NCBI GenBank assembly: GCA_045652135.1
Contig: JAZRTS010000038.1
Span: 1 to 28,791, forward strand
Origin: RGIG7213 sp045652135
GTDB taxonomy: Bacteria > Bacillota > Clostridia > Oscillospirales > CAG-272
Direction of reading: 5' to 3'
Length of the DNA: 28,791 nucleotides
Shown: positions 8,649-16,329 of the stretch, piece after piece
Layout: each line of letters opens with the position of its first letter
Numbering within the stretch: position 1 is the first letter of the stretch
The notes under the pieces: model-generated
Seen by the model: only the letters and a program-made list of their open reading frames with translations
Told to the model about the DNA's origin: nothing
Database searches by the model: none
Program-made: the position numbers and the translations under genes

Positions 8649-9410
8649 TTAATAATCCTCTTTTGAAACTGCTTCTGCGTGCAGCTTTTTCTTGTATTCT
8701 ATCATAGCATCGTAGCTGTCAAATATCCTCTGACTCGCCATATCGACCGTGACCGTATCGGAAAGCAGATCATGAACAGTTGAGGACGTGCGTGTTGCGA
8801 ATACGAGAATTACATTAAGAAGGAGTATTGCAAATATTACCAGCGCACCGATAAAACCGAGAACGCCGAACAATATCATAAACAAAAGGAATACAGGCAC
8901 CATTGTTTCAATAGTATACTTACCGAGAATGGCTCTGATAAACAGAACGGGAGCTGTTATTTTAACCGAATTCGTGCGCATAACGGCAACACCGAATATC
9001 TTTTTGCCGAGTGTCTGACCGTTGCCAAGTGCCGTGGGAATAATGAATTCAAGTATAAAGAAAGCAATAAATAATCCCAAACTGACGATCAGTATGGACA
9101 GATTGAGCATCATACGGTAAGCTTTGATGACCTCACCGTCACTGTTCATAGCTTTATCCGCCTCATAGTAAACGTTCTTTTCTTCATCGGTAAGCTTCTC
9201 AAAATCCTCCACGGATATATCAAAATCAACACCGTACCGTTCTTCATACTGTTCGTAATACAGTGTCATTTTGTCCGAATATCCGTCATATCCGAAGATA
9301 GCCGATAAAGCAGATGCCGCACCGATAGCCACGATAGCAAGTATAATGATGTCAAACAAATATGCGGACATACGTTTCCAAAAACTTGCCTTTTGCACGT
9401 CAGCTGTCAT
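8649..9410 (-). CDS. RDD-family membrane protein
   Basis: This membrane protein has about 253 residues from the ATG at 9410. The RDD features are visible: an Arg-containing RMSAYLFDII first segment, LGKKIFGVAVMR in the middle, and VHDLLSDT at the end. An acidic stretch of about 60 residues between the first two membrane segments probably faces outside. The frame extends upstream to a TTG at 9452, but MTADVQ at 9410 has an AAAGGG ribosome binding site and matches the normal RDD start. Members are poorly characterised; some are linked to ion transport. It is the first gene of the transporter unit (56 bp upstream of the ATPase), so it may assist import, but its role is unknown. Confidence 0.8.
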   Translation of the reverse strand: MTADVQKASFWKRMSAYLFDIIILAIVAIGAASALSAIFGYDGYSDKMTLYYEQYEERYGVDFDISVEDFEKLTDEEKNVYYEADKAMNSDGEVIKAYRMMLNLSILIVSLGLFIAFFILEFIIPTALGNGQTLGKKIFGVAVMRTNSVKITAPVLFIRAILGKYTIETMVPVFLLFMILFGVLGFIGALVIFAILLLNVILVFATRTSSTVHDLLSDTVTVDMASQRIFDSYDAMIEYKKKLHAEAVSKEDY

Positions 9411-9444
9411 ATAATTCCCTTTCAGTTTTGCTTTATTTGTCAAA

Positions 9445-9463
9445 GCACACAACGCCTGTGTGC
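9445..9463. promoter_or_regulatory. Inverted repeat between promoter and RDD gene
   Basis: GCACAC and GTGTGC are separated by 7 nt. It lies in the leader between the -10 box at 9488-9493 and the RDD start, a suitable place for a repressor site or small leader hairpin of the transporter operon. Confidence 0.35.
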
Positions 9464-9487
9464 CGTTGTATTATTACGTACATAGTT

Positions 9488-9516
9488 ATTGTACCACAGA
9501 TAAAGACAAAAATCAA
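9488..9516 (-). promoter_or_regulatory. Promoter of the RDD/ABC/nuclease operon
   Basis: On the minus strand, TTGATT (9511-9516), a 17-bp spacer and TACAAT (9488-9493). It is back to back with the deoC promoter 113 bp away, so one regulator could control both units. Confidence 0.7.
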
Positions 9517-9628
9517 CCTTTTTTTTAATTAAAACCGAATTTATTTCCGTTTTGTAATAACTTTTTAATAATTAAACAATTTAAGCGAAAAATAAAAGCT
9601 GACATCGTACAAAAAACACTCTTTTTTC

Positions 9629-9657
9629 TTGACACGGACAGAAAAATGTTATATAAT
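9629..9657 (+). promoter_or_regulatory. Consensus promoter of deoC-deoB/cdd-pdp
   Basis: A perfect TTGACA (9629-9634), 17-bp spacer and perfect TATAAT (9652-9657). The expected transcript starts near 9664, which rules out the in-frame ATG at 9646 and fixes the deoC start at 9694. Confidence 0.88.
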
Positions 9658-9693
9658 AGAAAAAAATTGTTCTATTTGAAAGGATATAAAACA

Positions 9694-10359
9694 ATGGATA
9701 TCAAAAACATCTTATCAAAATGCGACCACACACTTTTGGCACAGACATCAACATGGGAGCAGATCAAAAAAATATGTGATGACGGAATGAAATACTCAAC
9801 AGCTTCCGTTTGTATTCCCCCGAGCTTCGTTAAGCGCGCGAAGGAATATGTAGGAGATAAACTCGCTATCTGTACTGTTATCGGATTTCCCAACGGTTAC
9901 TGCACAACAGCGGTAAAGGTTTTCGAAACAGCTGACGCTGTTAAGAACGGCGCTGACGAGATCGATATGGTTATCAACATCGGCGACCTCAAGGACGGCA
10001 AGGATGACGAAGTACGTGAGGAGATCCGTCAGATCAAGGAAGCTTGCAACGGAAAGCTTCTCAAGGTAATCATCGAAACCTGCCTTCTCACAGAGGACGA
10101 AAAGATCCGTATGTGCAAGCTCGTAACGGAAGCTGGCGCTGACTACATCAAGACATCTACAGGCTTCTCAACAGCAGGCGCAACACTTGACGACGTTAAG
10201 CTTATGTATGCTAACGTTGGTGAGGGTGTCCTTGTTAAGGCTGCAGGCGGTATTTCCAACCTTGACGATGCTCAGGCATTTATCGATGCAGGCGCGTCAC
10301 GTCTCGGTACAAGCCGTGTTGTAAAAGCCGTTCAGGGCATCGAAGGCTCAGGCTATTGA
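9694..10359 (+). CDS. deoC: Deoxyribose-phosphate aldolase
   Basis: This 221-residue cytoplasmic enzyme cleaves 2-deoxyribose-5-phosphate into glyceraldehyde-3-phosphate and acetaldehyde, the last step of deoxynucleoside breakdown. The Schiff-base lysine is Lys153 in IKTSTGFS; the helper residues are Asp91 (EIDMVINIG) and Lys182 (LVKAAGG). Length matches the short bacterial DeoC type. The start at 9694 has AAAGGA 11 nt upstream; an ATG at 9646 lies inside the promoter spacer and cannot be used from this promoter. It is first in an operon with deoB-cdd and pdp, which together convert pyrimidine deoxynucleosides to central metabolites. Confidence 0.96.
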   Translation: MDIKNILSKCDHTLLAQTSTWEQIKKICDDGMKYSTASVCIPPSFVKRAKEYVGDKLAICTVIGFPNGYCTTAVKVFETADAVKNGADEIDMVINIGDLKDGKDDEVREEIRQIKEACNGKLLKVIIETCLLTEDEKIRMCKLVTEAGADYIKTSTGFSTAGATLDDVKLMYANVGEGVLVKAAGGISNLDDAQAFIDAGASRLGTSRVVKAVQGIEGSGY

Positions 10360-10362
10360 TTT

Positions 10363-11940
10363 ATGAAAAAAAATAACAAACGTGCTTTTCTCATCGTTCT
10401 TGACAGTATGGGCATCGGAGAGATGCCCGATGCTTCCGTTTGGAACGATGAGGGCAGTAACACGTTGGCTGCAATACAAAATCATCCCGAATTCAACTGT
10501 CCCAATCTTGCAAAGCTCGGACTTTTCAACATTGAGGGCGTAAAAGGAGAGAAGAACCATGCACCTATCGCATCGTATGCACGTATGAGAGAAGAATCTC
10601 TCGGCAAGGATACAACGATAGGCCACTGGGAAATTGCGGGAATTTGCTCCGAAAAGCCGTTCCCCACTTATCCCGACGGATTTCCCGCCGAGGTGATAGA
10701 AAAGTTTGAACAGCTCACGGGCAGAGGTACACTTTGCAACAAACCCTATTCGGGTACGGATGTAATACGTGACTTCGGTGAAGAACACATAAAAACGGGC
10801 AAGCTTATCGTTTACACGTCTGCCGACAGCGTTTTTCAGATCGCCGCACACGAAGATGTCGTGCCGATAGAAACGCTTTATGAATACTGCAAGCTCGCTC
10901 GCGAAATGCTTAAAGGTGAGCACGGTGTAGGCCGTGTTATCGCCCGTCCCTTTGAGGGTGTTCATCCCTTTAAGCGTACACCCAGACGTCACGACTTTTC
11001 GCTTGTTCCGCCGTCTGATACAGTTCCCTCTTTGCTTAAAGATAACGGATTTGATACAATATCGGTAGGCAAAATATATGACATTTTTGCAGGTGTCGGA
11101 TTTACGGAAAGCTATCCTACGGTAAGTAACACCGACGGAATGGATAAGCTTGATGCTGTTATGGAGCGTGACTTTAACGGTCTTTGCTTTGTAAATCTCG
11201 TCGATTTCGATATGGTTTACGGACACAGAAACGACATTTCGGGTTACGCCCGTGCTATGACGGAATTCGACCAAAGACTCGGAAAAGTTCTTGAATCGAT
11301 GAAAGAAGACGATATTCTTATCATAACAGCAGACCACGGATGCGATCCATCCACCCCATCAACCGACCATTCAAGAGAATATACTCCTATGCTTGTTTAC
11401 GGAAAAAAGATAAAGTCCGGCATTGACCTCGGCACACGCAAGACGTTTGCAGACATCGGCGCCACTGTTCTTGATTGGTTCTCCGTATCAGGGGAAAAAA
11501 TTTCCGGTGACTCATTTCTTAACGACGTGCAAAGCATAAGCGATGATAAGCTTTTGAATATGGCAATAGAAGCACGTGAAAATTCATACTCACCCTATTC
11601 AAATTTCCGTGTAGGTGCGGCGCTTTTGTCAAAAAGCGGAAGGGTCTATAAGGGCTGTAATGTTGAAAATGCCGCATATTCCCCTACTAACTGTGCCGAA
11701 AGAACGGCTGTGTTCAAGGCAGTCAGCGAGGGCGAACGTGATTTTGAAGCAATCGCCATTGTAGGCGGAAAGGGTGACGAGCCAAGCGAGCTTTGCGCAC
11801 CGTGCGGTGTGTGCCGCCAGGTACTTGCAGAATTCTGCACGGGAGATTTCAAAATAATTATGGGTACACCCGAAAATATAAAGGTTTGCACACTTAGCGA
11901 GCTTTTACCGTATTCTTTCGGCAAAAGCAATTTAGAGTAA
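10363..11940 (+). CDS. deoB: Phosphopentomutase-cytidine deaminase fusion
   Basis: This is one uninterrupted 525-residue frame. Residues 1-388 are phosphopentomutase (ribose-1-P/deoxyribose-1-P to 5-phosphate): Asp14, GKDTTIGHWE with phospho-acceptor Thr84, DFDMVYGH (Asp283, His288), TADHG (Asp323, His324) and DHSREY (His336), of the two-metal alkaline phosphatase superfamily. Residues about 392-525 are a full cytidine deaminase (Cdd): NCAER (zinc ligand Cys444, catalytic Glu446) and PCGVC (zinc ligands Cys481, Cys484). The linker is under ten residues. The second Thr of the usual GKDTxTGHWE is Ile, and the usual TADHGN is TADHGC. The start lies 3 nt after the deoC stop, with only a weak ribosome binding site, so translation is probably coupled. 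Both activities belong to the same salvage route. Confidence 0.95.
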   Translation: MKKNNKRAFLIVLDSMGIGEMPDASVWNDEGSNTLAAIQNHPEFNCPNLAKLGLFNIEGVKGEKNHAPIASYARMREESLGKDTTIGHWEIAGICSEKPFPTYPDGFPAEVIEKFEQLTGRGTLCNKPYSGTDVIRDFGEEHIKTGKLIVYTSADSVFQIAAHEDVVPIETLYEYCKLAREMLKGEHGVGRVIARPFEGVHPFKRTPRRHDFSLVPPSDTVPSLLKDNGFDTISVGKIYDIFAGVGFTESYPTVSNTDGMDKLDAVMERDFNGLCFVNLVDFDMVYGHRNDISGYARAMTEFDQRLGKVLESMKEDDILIITADHGCDPSTPSTDHSREYTPMLVYGKKIKSGIDLGTRKTFADIGATVLDWFSVSGEKISGDSFLNDVQSISDDKLLNMAIEARENSYSPYSNFRVGAALLSKSGRVYKGCNVENAAYSPTNCAERTAVFKAVSEGERDFEAIAIVGGKGDEPSELCAPCGVCRQVLAEFCTGDFKIIMGTPENIKVCTLSELLPYSFGKSNLE

Positions 11941-11956
11941 TAAGGAGATATGCGCC

Positions 11957-13258
11957 ATGCGTATGTTTGATATCATTAAAAAGAAAAGAGACGGCGGTAC
12001 TTTGACCGATGCCGAGATAAACTGGTTTATCAAGGGATATGTAAACGGTGATATTCCCGATTATCAAGTGTCAGCACTTTGTATGGCTATATATTTCAGA
12101 GGTATGACTCTGGAAGAAACGACAGCTCTCACCTTTGCTGTACGTGACTCGGGAAAGAAGCTTGACTTCCCTAATGTCAACGGTCTTCGTGTTGACAAGC
12201 ATTCAACGGGCGGTGTCGGCGACAAGACAAGTCTTGTTATTGCTCCCATCGTTGCAACTCTCGGTGTCAAGGTAGCAAAGATGAGCGGTCGAGGTCTCGG
12301 ACACACAGGCGGCACGATAGACAAGCTTGAAGCGATTCCCGGTTTCCGTACCGATATACCGCTTGATGAATTTCAGAGCATAGTTAATGATATCGGCATT
12401 GCCATTATCGGACAGAGCAACGATATGACACCTGCGGATAAGCTTTTGTACGGACTTCGTGACGTTACGGCAACTATTGACAGCTTGCCTCTTATCGTTT
12501 CGAGCATTATGGGCAAAAAGCTTGCCGCAGACGATGACTGCATCGTGCTTGACGTTAAAACTGGAAGCGGTGCGTTTATGAAAACTGTCGAAGCAAGCCG
12601 TGAGCTTGCCGAATGGATGGTTGAAATAGGCAAGCGTGCAGGAAAAAGAGTGTGCGCAATGATAACGGATATGGACATTCCGCTCGGTTATTCCATCGGT
12701 AACTCTCTTGAAGTTATTGAGGCTATCGAAACGCTCAAGGGCAACGGCCCTGACGACCTTACCGAGATCTGTATAGAGCTTGCCACACGTATGCTTTATC
12801 TTGCAGAAAAAGGTACTATGGACGAATGCCGTGAAAATGTTCTTCGTGTCATCGAAAACGGCGAAGCGCTTAAAACGTTTGCGAAAATGGTTGAAGCGCA
12901 GGGCGGAAACAAGGATTGGATACTTGCTCCCGAAAACTTCCCTGCTGCTCCCTACTCCGAGGAGATCAAAGCCGAGGAATCGGGTTACATCGTCGGAATC
13001 GATACGGAAGGCTACGGAATTGCAAGCCTCTTGCTCGGTGCAGGTCGTAACACAAAAGAAGACGTTATCGACAGCACGGCAGGTATCATTCTTAAAAAGA
13101 AGTTCGGTGACTACGTAAACAAAGGCGATGTTATTGCAACGATGTATACATCAAACAACACCTCGTTTACAGCATCACGCAAGAAATTCCTTGAATCAAC
13201 AAAGATGGGCAACGATGCCCCCGTTAAGCGTCCGCTTATACTCGATATTGTTGAATAA
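11957..13258 (+). CDS. pdp: Pyrimidine-nucleoside phosphorylase
   Basis: This 433-residue enzyme phosphorolyses uridine, deoxyuridine or thymidine to the base and (deoxy)ribose-1-phosphate, the substrate of the preceding mutase. It has the signature KHSTGGVGDKTSL (81-93), the phosphate loop KMSGRGLGHTGGT, and the C-terminal KKKFGDYVNKGDVI lipoyl-like domain. Length and the MRM start match Bacillus Pdp. AAGGAG lies 9 nt before the ATG; the gene follows deoB-cdd by 16 bp. A strong terminator follows. A frameshifted copy of its last 35 or so codons lies 500 bp downstream. Confidence 0.96.
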   Translation: MRMFDIIKKKRDGGTLTDAEINWFIKGYVNGDIPDYQVSALCMAIYFRGMTLEETTALTFAVRDSGKKLDFPNVNGLRVDKHSTGGVGDKTSLVIAPIVATLGVKVAKMSGRGLGHTGGTIDKLEAIPGFRTDIPLDEFQSIVNDIGIAIIGQSNDMTPADKLLYGLRDVTATIDSLPLIVSSIMGKKLAADDDCIVLDVKTGSGAFMKTVEASRELAEWMVEIGKRAGKRVCAMITDMDIPLGYSIGNSLEVIEAIETLKGNGPDDLTEICIELATRMLYLAEKGTMDECRENVLRVIENGEALKTFAKMVEAQGGNKDWILAPENFPAAPYSEEIKAEESGYIVGIDTEGYGIASLLLGAGRNTKEDVIDSTAGIILKKKFGDYVNKGDVIATMYTSNNTSFTASRKKFLESTKMGNDAPVKRPLILDIVE

Positions 13259-13272
13259 CTAACCATAAACAT

Positions 13273-13320
13273 AAGGGCATTGCCTGATGATATTGATCAT
13301 TCGGCAACGCCCTTGTTTAT
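13273..13320 (+). terminator. Terminator of the deoC-pdp operon
   Basis: AAGGGCATTGCC (13273-13284) pairs with GGCAACGCCCTT (13303-13314) with one G-T pair, followed by GTTTATTTTGTTTT. The first arm recurs as AAGGGCATTGC at 13900-13910 beside the pdp fragment. Confidence 0.85.
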
Positions 13321-13362
13321 TTTGTTTTAACGTCAACTATTTTAAACTGTTGTATAATTTTT

Positions 13363-13677
13363 TCACACTATTTCCCTATAAGTGGCATATGTCGCAACCC
13401 CGTTTTCATTGAAATAAATCATAAAATATTCAGGATAAGGTGATCCAAAAAGGCCTTTGCTTGCGGGTGTAATCAGATATCCGCAATAAGTTTCGCAATA
13501 AAGCCCATCTTCATTAGGGTATCCTGGACTTCTATCAAAATCACCGTATTTTTCAACTATCTGTATTGACGTTAAACCGACAACTTCATCTGCGTCGTAT
13601 TTATATTTTGTGCCACAGCTTGAAAAACAAAGCAATATCGCAGTTATCACAACAAACAGTATACATTTCCTTTTCAT
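13363..13677 (-). CDS. Small lipoprotein of unknown function
   Basis: This is a 104-residue predicted lipoprotein with a short signal peptide ending in CFSSC (lipobox FSSC). The mature part holds 'VVGLTSIQIVEKYGDFD' and 'YFNENGVATYATY', a pattern reminiscent of small SmpA/BamE-like or DUF-type clostridial lipoproteins in which a short 'IxxKYG' helix leads into a beta sheet. This resemblance is weak. The start MKRKC at 13677 is chosen because GGAGG lies 6 nt before it; an upstream ATG at 13692 has no such site. It has its own promoter at 13710-13738. It sits between pdp and the pdp 3' fragment, so it may have arrived with the rearrangement that made the duplication. Confidence 0.7.
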   Translation of the reverse strand: MKRKCILFVVITAILLCFSSCGTKYKYDADEVVGLTSIQIVEKYGDFDRSPGYPNEDGLYCETYCGYLITPASKGLFGSPYPEYFMIYFNENGVATYATYREIV

Positions 13678-13709
13678 CATAGTCCTCCACATTATCTTTT
13701 TCTAAATTC

Positions 13710-13738
13710 ATCATAGCACGATTGATATCGTTTTTCAA
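13710..13738 (-). promoter_or_regulatory. Promoter of the small lipoprotein gene
   Basis: On the minus strand, TTGAAA, a 17-bp spacer and TATGAT, ending about 32 bp before the chosen ATG. Confidence 0.65.
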
Positions 13739-13770
13739 TAAATTTTATTCGTTTGTTTTGTAAATATTCT

Positions 13771-13880
13771 GTATACACCTTTGTATCATTTGCATCATCA
13801 TACAAGAAATTCCTCGAATCAAGAAAAATGGGTGCCGAAGCACCATCAAGCGTCCGCTGATACTTGATATTGTTGAATGA
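13771..13880 (+). pseudogene. Frameshifted duplicate of the pdp 3' end
   Basis: The sequence from GTATACAC (13771) through CAAGAAATTCCTCGAATCAA to the TGA at 13878 matches the pdp 3' end (about 13143-13258) with scattered changes. Translation gives KKFLESRKMGAEAP, then a one-base deletion shifts the frame; reading through it restores KRPLILDIVE and a stop, as in intact pdp. The similarity runs on past the stop into the first terminator arm (AAGGGCATTGC, ending 13910). It has no upstream body, start or promoter. It is the relic of a second pdp copy, left by duplication or by replacement recombination. Confidence 0.85.
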
Positions 13881-14021
13881 TCAATAATCTATAAGCGATA
13901 AGGGCATTGCAGTTTTCCACTATTAAAGATTACATACACTTTTGCAACACTCTCCGCTACCGGAAGCGTCTAAATGTATGACACCGTGCGAGTATTACTT
14001 CGCCACTGCCGCATGACATAA

Positions 14022-14051
14022 ATCTCCCCCTGCTGCACAGCAGGGGGAGAT
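14022..14051. repeat. Perfect 14-bp-arm hairpin (REP-like)
   Basis: ATCTCCCCCTGCTG, CA, CAGCAGGGGGAGAT: a perfect inverted repeat with a 2-nt centre. It lies in the non-coding stretch between the pdp fragment and the M56 gene. Apart from the pdp relic and this hairpin I see nothing definite in 13740-14116. It may act as a terminator for the M56 gene, but no T-run follows, so a REP/miniature-repeat origin is also likely. Confidence 0.75.
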
Positions 14052-14116
14052 AAGGAATCTTATTCAATTAACAAATCCTTTTTGTTTTTTACACTGTCTA
14101 CTTGACAGGTGACACA

Positions 14117-16252
14117 TCAATGACCGACGGGCACTATCATTTCTTCACAAAGATAATGAGGAGAATGATAATAACATCCCTCATATTTTCTGTGCGGAGC
14201 AAATGAAATTGACGTTTTGAGATGTCCGCCGTCTGTTTTGTGGTCTATGTTAAGATATACATCACCGTCATCTTTACGTACGATTTCAGGAGGATCGTCT
14301 ACAATATCTTCGAAGAACAGACAGTTTTTATACGGAATTTGCATATATGTATCTCCTTCTCCACGCTTATAAGTTTCAAGTACATATCCGGTAGGCGGAG
14401 CATCATGACAGATGGTAAGTCTTGAGTATGGCGAAAATTCCTCATAATAAAGATGGTATGTATGATATGACATAAGACCTGTAACACTGTCAACACAACT
14501 GAATACGGAATAATCCGTGAACATCATTCTTACTGAGTTAGATACTAGGGCTATCGGGAATACCACATCAAATTTGCCATTACCAAAAACAGACGGTATA
14601 ACACCAACAATGTCTTTTTCTTCATACGGAATCAATCTTCCGTCAGGGGAGGAATTATATATTGTTTTATTCAAGGCATCAACAATATCGGAAACCGTGT
14701 AACCTGCATACTCACCGTGTACATAGTAAGCAAGAAACTCATTTGTATCGAGGAATCTTTTATTTACTGTATCATAGTGGTAGATATCATATAATGTTTC
14801 GTTATAAGCGTCTAAAAAAAAGTTTCGGGTGATAATATATACAGTAATGACATCTCCTGTTGTAACCGTTCTCCAGGTTACATCAAGAAAATTATTGTGG
14901 TTGTATCCGAGTACTGTTTTTGTCAACGCTTCCGCAAATTTTGAATTATACTTTTCTGCAATTTCGCTGTTCCATTTTTGCACCGCAGAGGAGTTGTCGT
15001 TGATTTGTGGAAGATGAATATGAAAATCAAATACAGGATAGTCAGGATCATAACACACATCTCCATTCAGATCCTCCTGTGTTCTCTCTACCTCATATTC
15101 TGCAGTATATCCTTCATACACAAGATCATTACTAACATTTTTATTTTCAAAATCGTAAATTGTGTAGGAATTTTCTTCATCAAGCGAATCGTATATCCAT
15201 TGTGTTGTATCCGCCGACGTATCTTCTTTATACGTTTCTTCTTCATTAAGAGAAGTAAAGGAACAAAAAACAGCGCCTACAACAAACACTATAACAAGAA
15301 AGAGGCAAAGCCATCTGTTTTTCTGTTTTGAGGTCAACATAATAATTCTCTCTTTCATAGGTCCGCTTCCAAGTCCTACAGCATATAAATGTTTCTGCGG
15401 TATAGTATCGATAAGAATATTTGCGTATTTGATGCGTCCTTTGTCATCAAGTCTTGATGAAACGGAATCATCACACGCAAGCTCTGCGTCACGCTTTGAC
15501 ACGATCGCCGCAACCCACACAAGCGGATTCCACCAGAATACGATAAGCGCAAGTGCACGGAAAGCTGACCAGATATGATCACCGTGACGGATGTGAAAAT
15601 ACTCATGTATCATAATAAGTCTTTCAGAACTGCTGTTTACCGTATCAGAAGTTATATAAATCGACGGTCTTAATCCCGAAATACACGGAACATCGGCACT
15701 TTCGGAAATATACACTCTCGTACCGCACATATTTTTGTAAAGCGTACGTTTTTTGCAAAGACGTCTGTTGTATGTAACACTTGTAAATATCACCCACGCG
15801 GCAACTATGACAGCGCCGATAAACCACACAAGATTTATTATCTGCTTTGGTGTTAACGAAATACTTTTTTCGGATTCTGTCAGTGACACACTCGGTACCA
15901 AAGGCATTTTATCAGACACCGTCGGTGTTATGGGAATAACCGTCGGAGTTGTCGGTGTGACGTGATCTACGGGCTTATACACCGGATCATCAGGTGTTAT
16001 CGGAATCGCATTTTGCAAAATGTGATTAATTTGCTCATCATCAGAATGTACCGTTTGCTGAATTTCTTCTTTAATAAGAAATTCGGGTATAGTTACTCCC
16101 ACTTCAAACAACGTTATCGGCAAAGCCATTCTTATAACAACAACGAGCCACAGCGCATACACCGCCCTCGGTGACACCGTTTTGCGGAAAACGGCACGTA
16201 TCAAAAGAACCGCTATAATCAGCAAAGATACCGATAAAATATATTCTGACAT
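14117..16252 (-). CDS. M56-family (BlaR1/MecR1-like) membrane metallopeptidase
   Basis: This 711-residue membrane protein is predicted to be a zinc protease of the BlaR1/MecR1 family, which in known cases cuts a BlaI-type repressor after sensing an external signal. Membrane segments lie at about 5-20, 30-47, 138-158, 228-250 and 314-333. The catalytic HEYFH is at 216-220, with the third ligand probably Glu257 (KRDAELACDD). Residues 55-115 form a Pro/Thr-rich loop. Residues 340-711 are outside and do not resemble a penicillin-binding sensor: I see no SxxK/KTG set. No BlaI-like gene is adjacent, yet its promoter carries a BlaI/CopY-like palindrome. AAAGGAG precedes the ATG. The signal sensed is unknown. 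Confidence 0.85.
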   Translation of the reverse strand: MSEYILSVSLLIIAVLLIRAVFRKTVSPRAVYALWLVVVIRMALPITLFEVGVTIPEFLIKEEIQQTVHSDDEQINHILQNAIPITPDDPVYKPVDHVTPTTPTVIPITPTVSDKMPLVPSVSLTESEKSISLTPKQIINLVWFIGAVIVAAWVIFTSVTYNRRLCKKRTLYKNMCGTRVYISESADVPCISGLRPSIYITSDTVNSSSERLIMIHEYFHIRHGDHIWSAFRALALIVFWWNPLVWVAAIVSKRDAELACDDSVSSRLDDKGRIKYANILIDTIPQKHLYAVGLGSGPMKERIIMLTSKQKNRWLCLFLVIVFVVGAVFCSFTSLNEEETYKEDTSADTTQWIYDSLDEENSYTIYDFENKNVSNDLVYEGYTAEYEVERTQEDLNGDVCYDPDYPVFDFHIHLPQINDNSSAVQKWNSEIAEKYNSKFAEALTKTVLGYNHNNFLDVTWRTVTTGDVITVYIITRNFFLDAYNETLYDIYHYDTVNKRFLDTNEFLAYYVHGEYAGYTVSDIVDALNKTIYNSSPDGRLIPYEEKDIVGVIPSVFGNGKFDVVFPIALVSNSVRMMFTDYSVFSCVDSVTGLMSYHTYHLYYEEFSPYSRLTICHDAPPTGYVLETYKRGEGDTYMQIPYKNCLFFEDIVDDPPEIVRKDDGDVYLNIDHKTDGGHLKTSISFAPHRKYEGCYYHSPHYLCEEMIVPVGH

Positions 16253-16283
16253 ACTTTACTCCTTTTCCGCCACACGATAAGTA

Positions 16284-16297
16284 TTGCATCAATGCAA
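16284..16297. promoter_or_regulatory. Palindrome in the M56 leader
   Basis: TTGCAT-CA-ATGCAA is a perfect 6-bp-arm inverted repeat in the leader about 32 bp before the M56 start. It could be a second regulatory site. No known consensus is claimed. Confidence 0.3.
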
Positions 16298-16329
16298 AAT
16301 CAGCTGTCGACCAACGTCTACTGTGTTAC

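Noticed and set aside
9646..9693. In-frame ATG giving a longer DeoC.
   Set aside because: It lies between the perfect -35 and -10 boxes, so it would not be transcribed from this promoter, and the added residues do not belong to the family.
10348..11337. A 329-codon open frame on the minus strand.
   Set aside because: It is the exact antisense of the deoB-cdd gene, whose catalytic motifs are all on the plus strand; it has no ribosome binding site and no recognisable domain.
14117..16252. Beta-lactam resistance regulator (BlaR1/MecR1).
   Set aside because: Only the M56 protease part matches. There is no penicillin-binding sensor, no adjacent BlaI and no beta-lactamase, so a resistance role is not supported.
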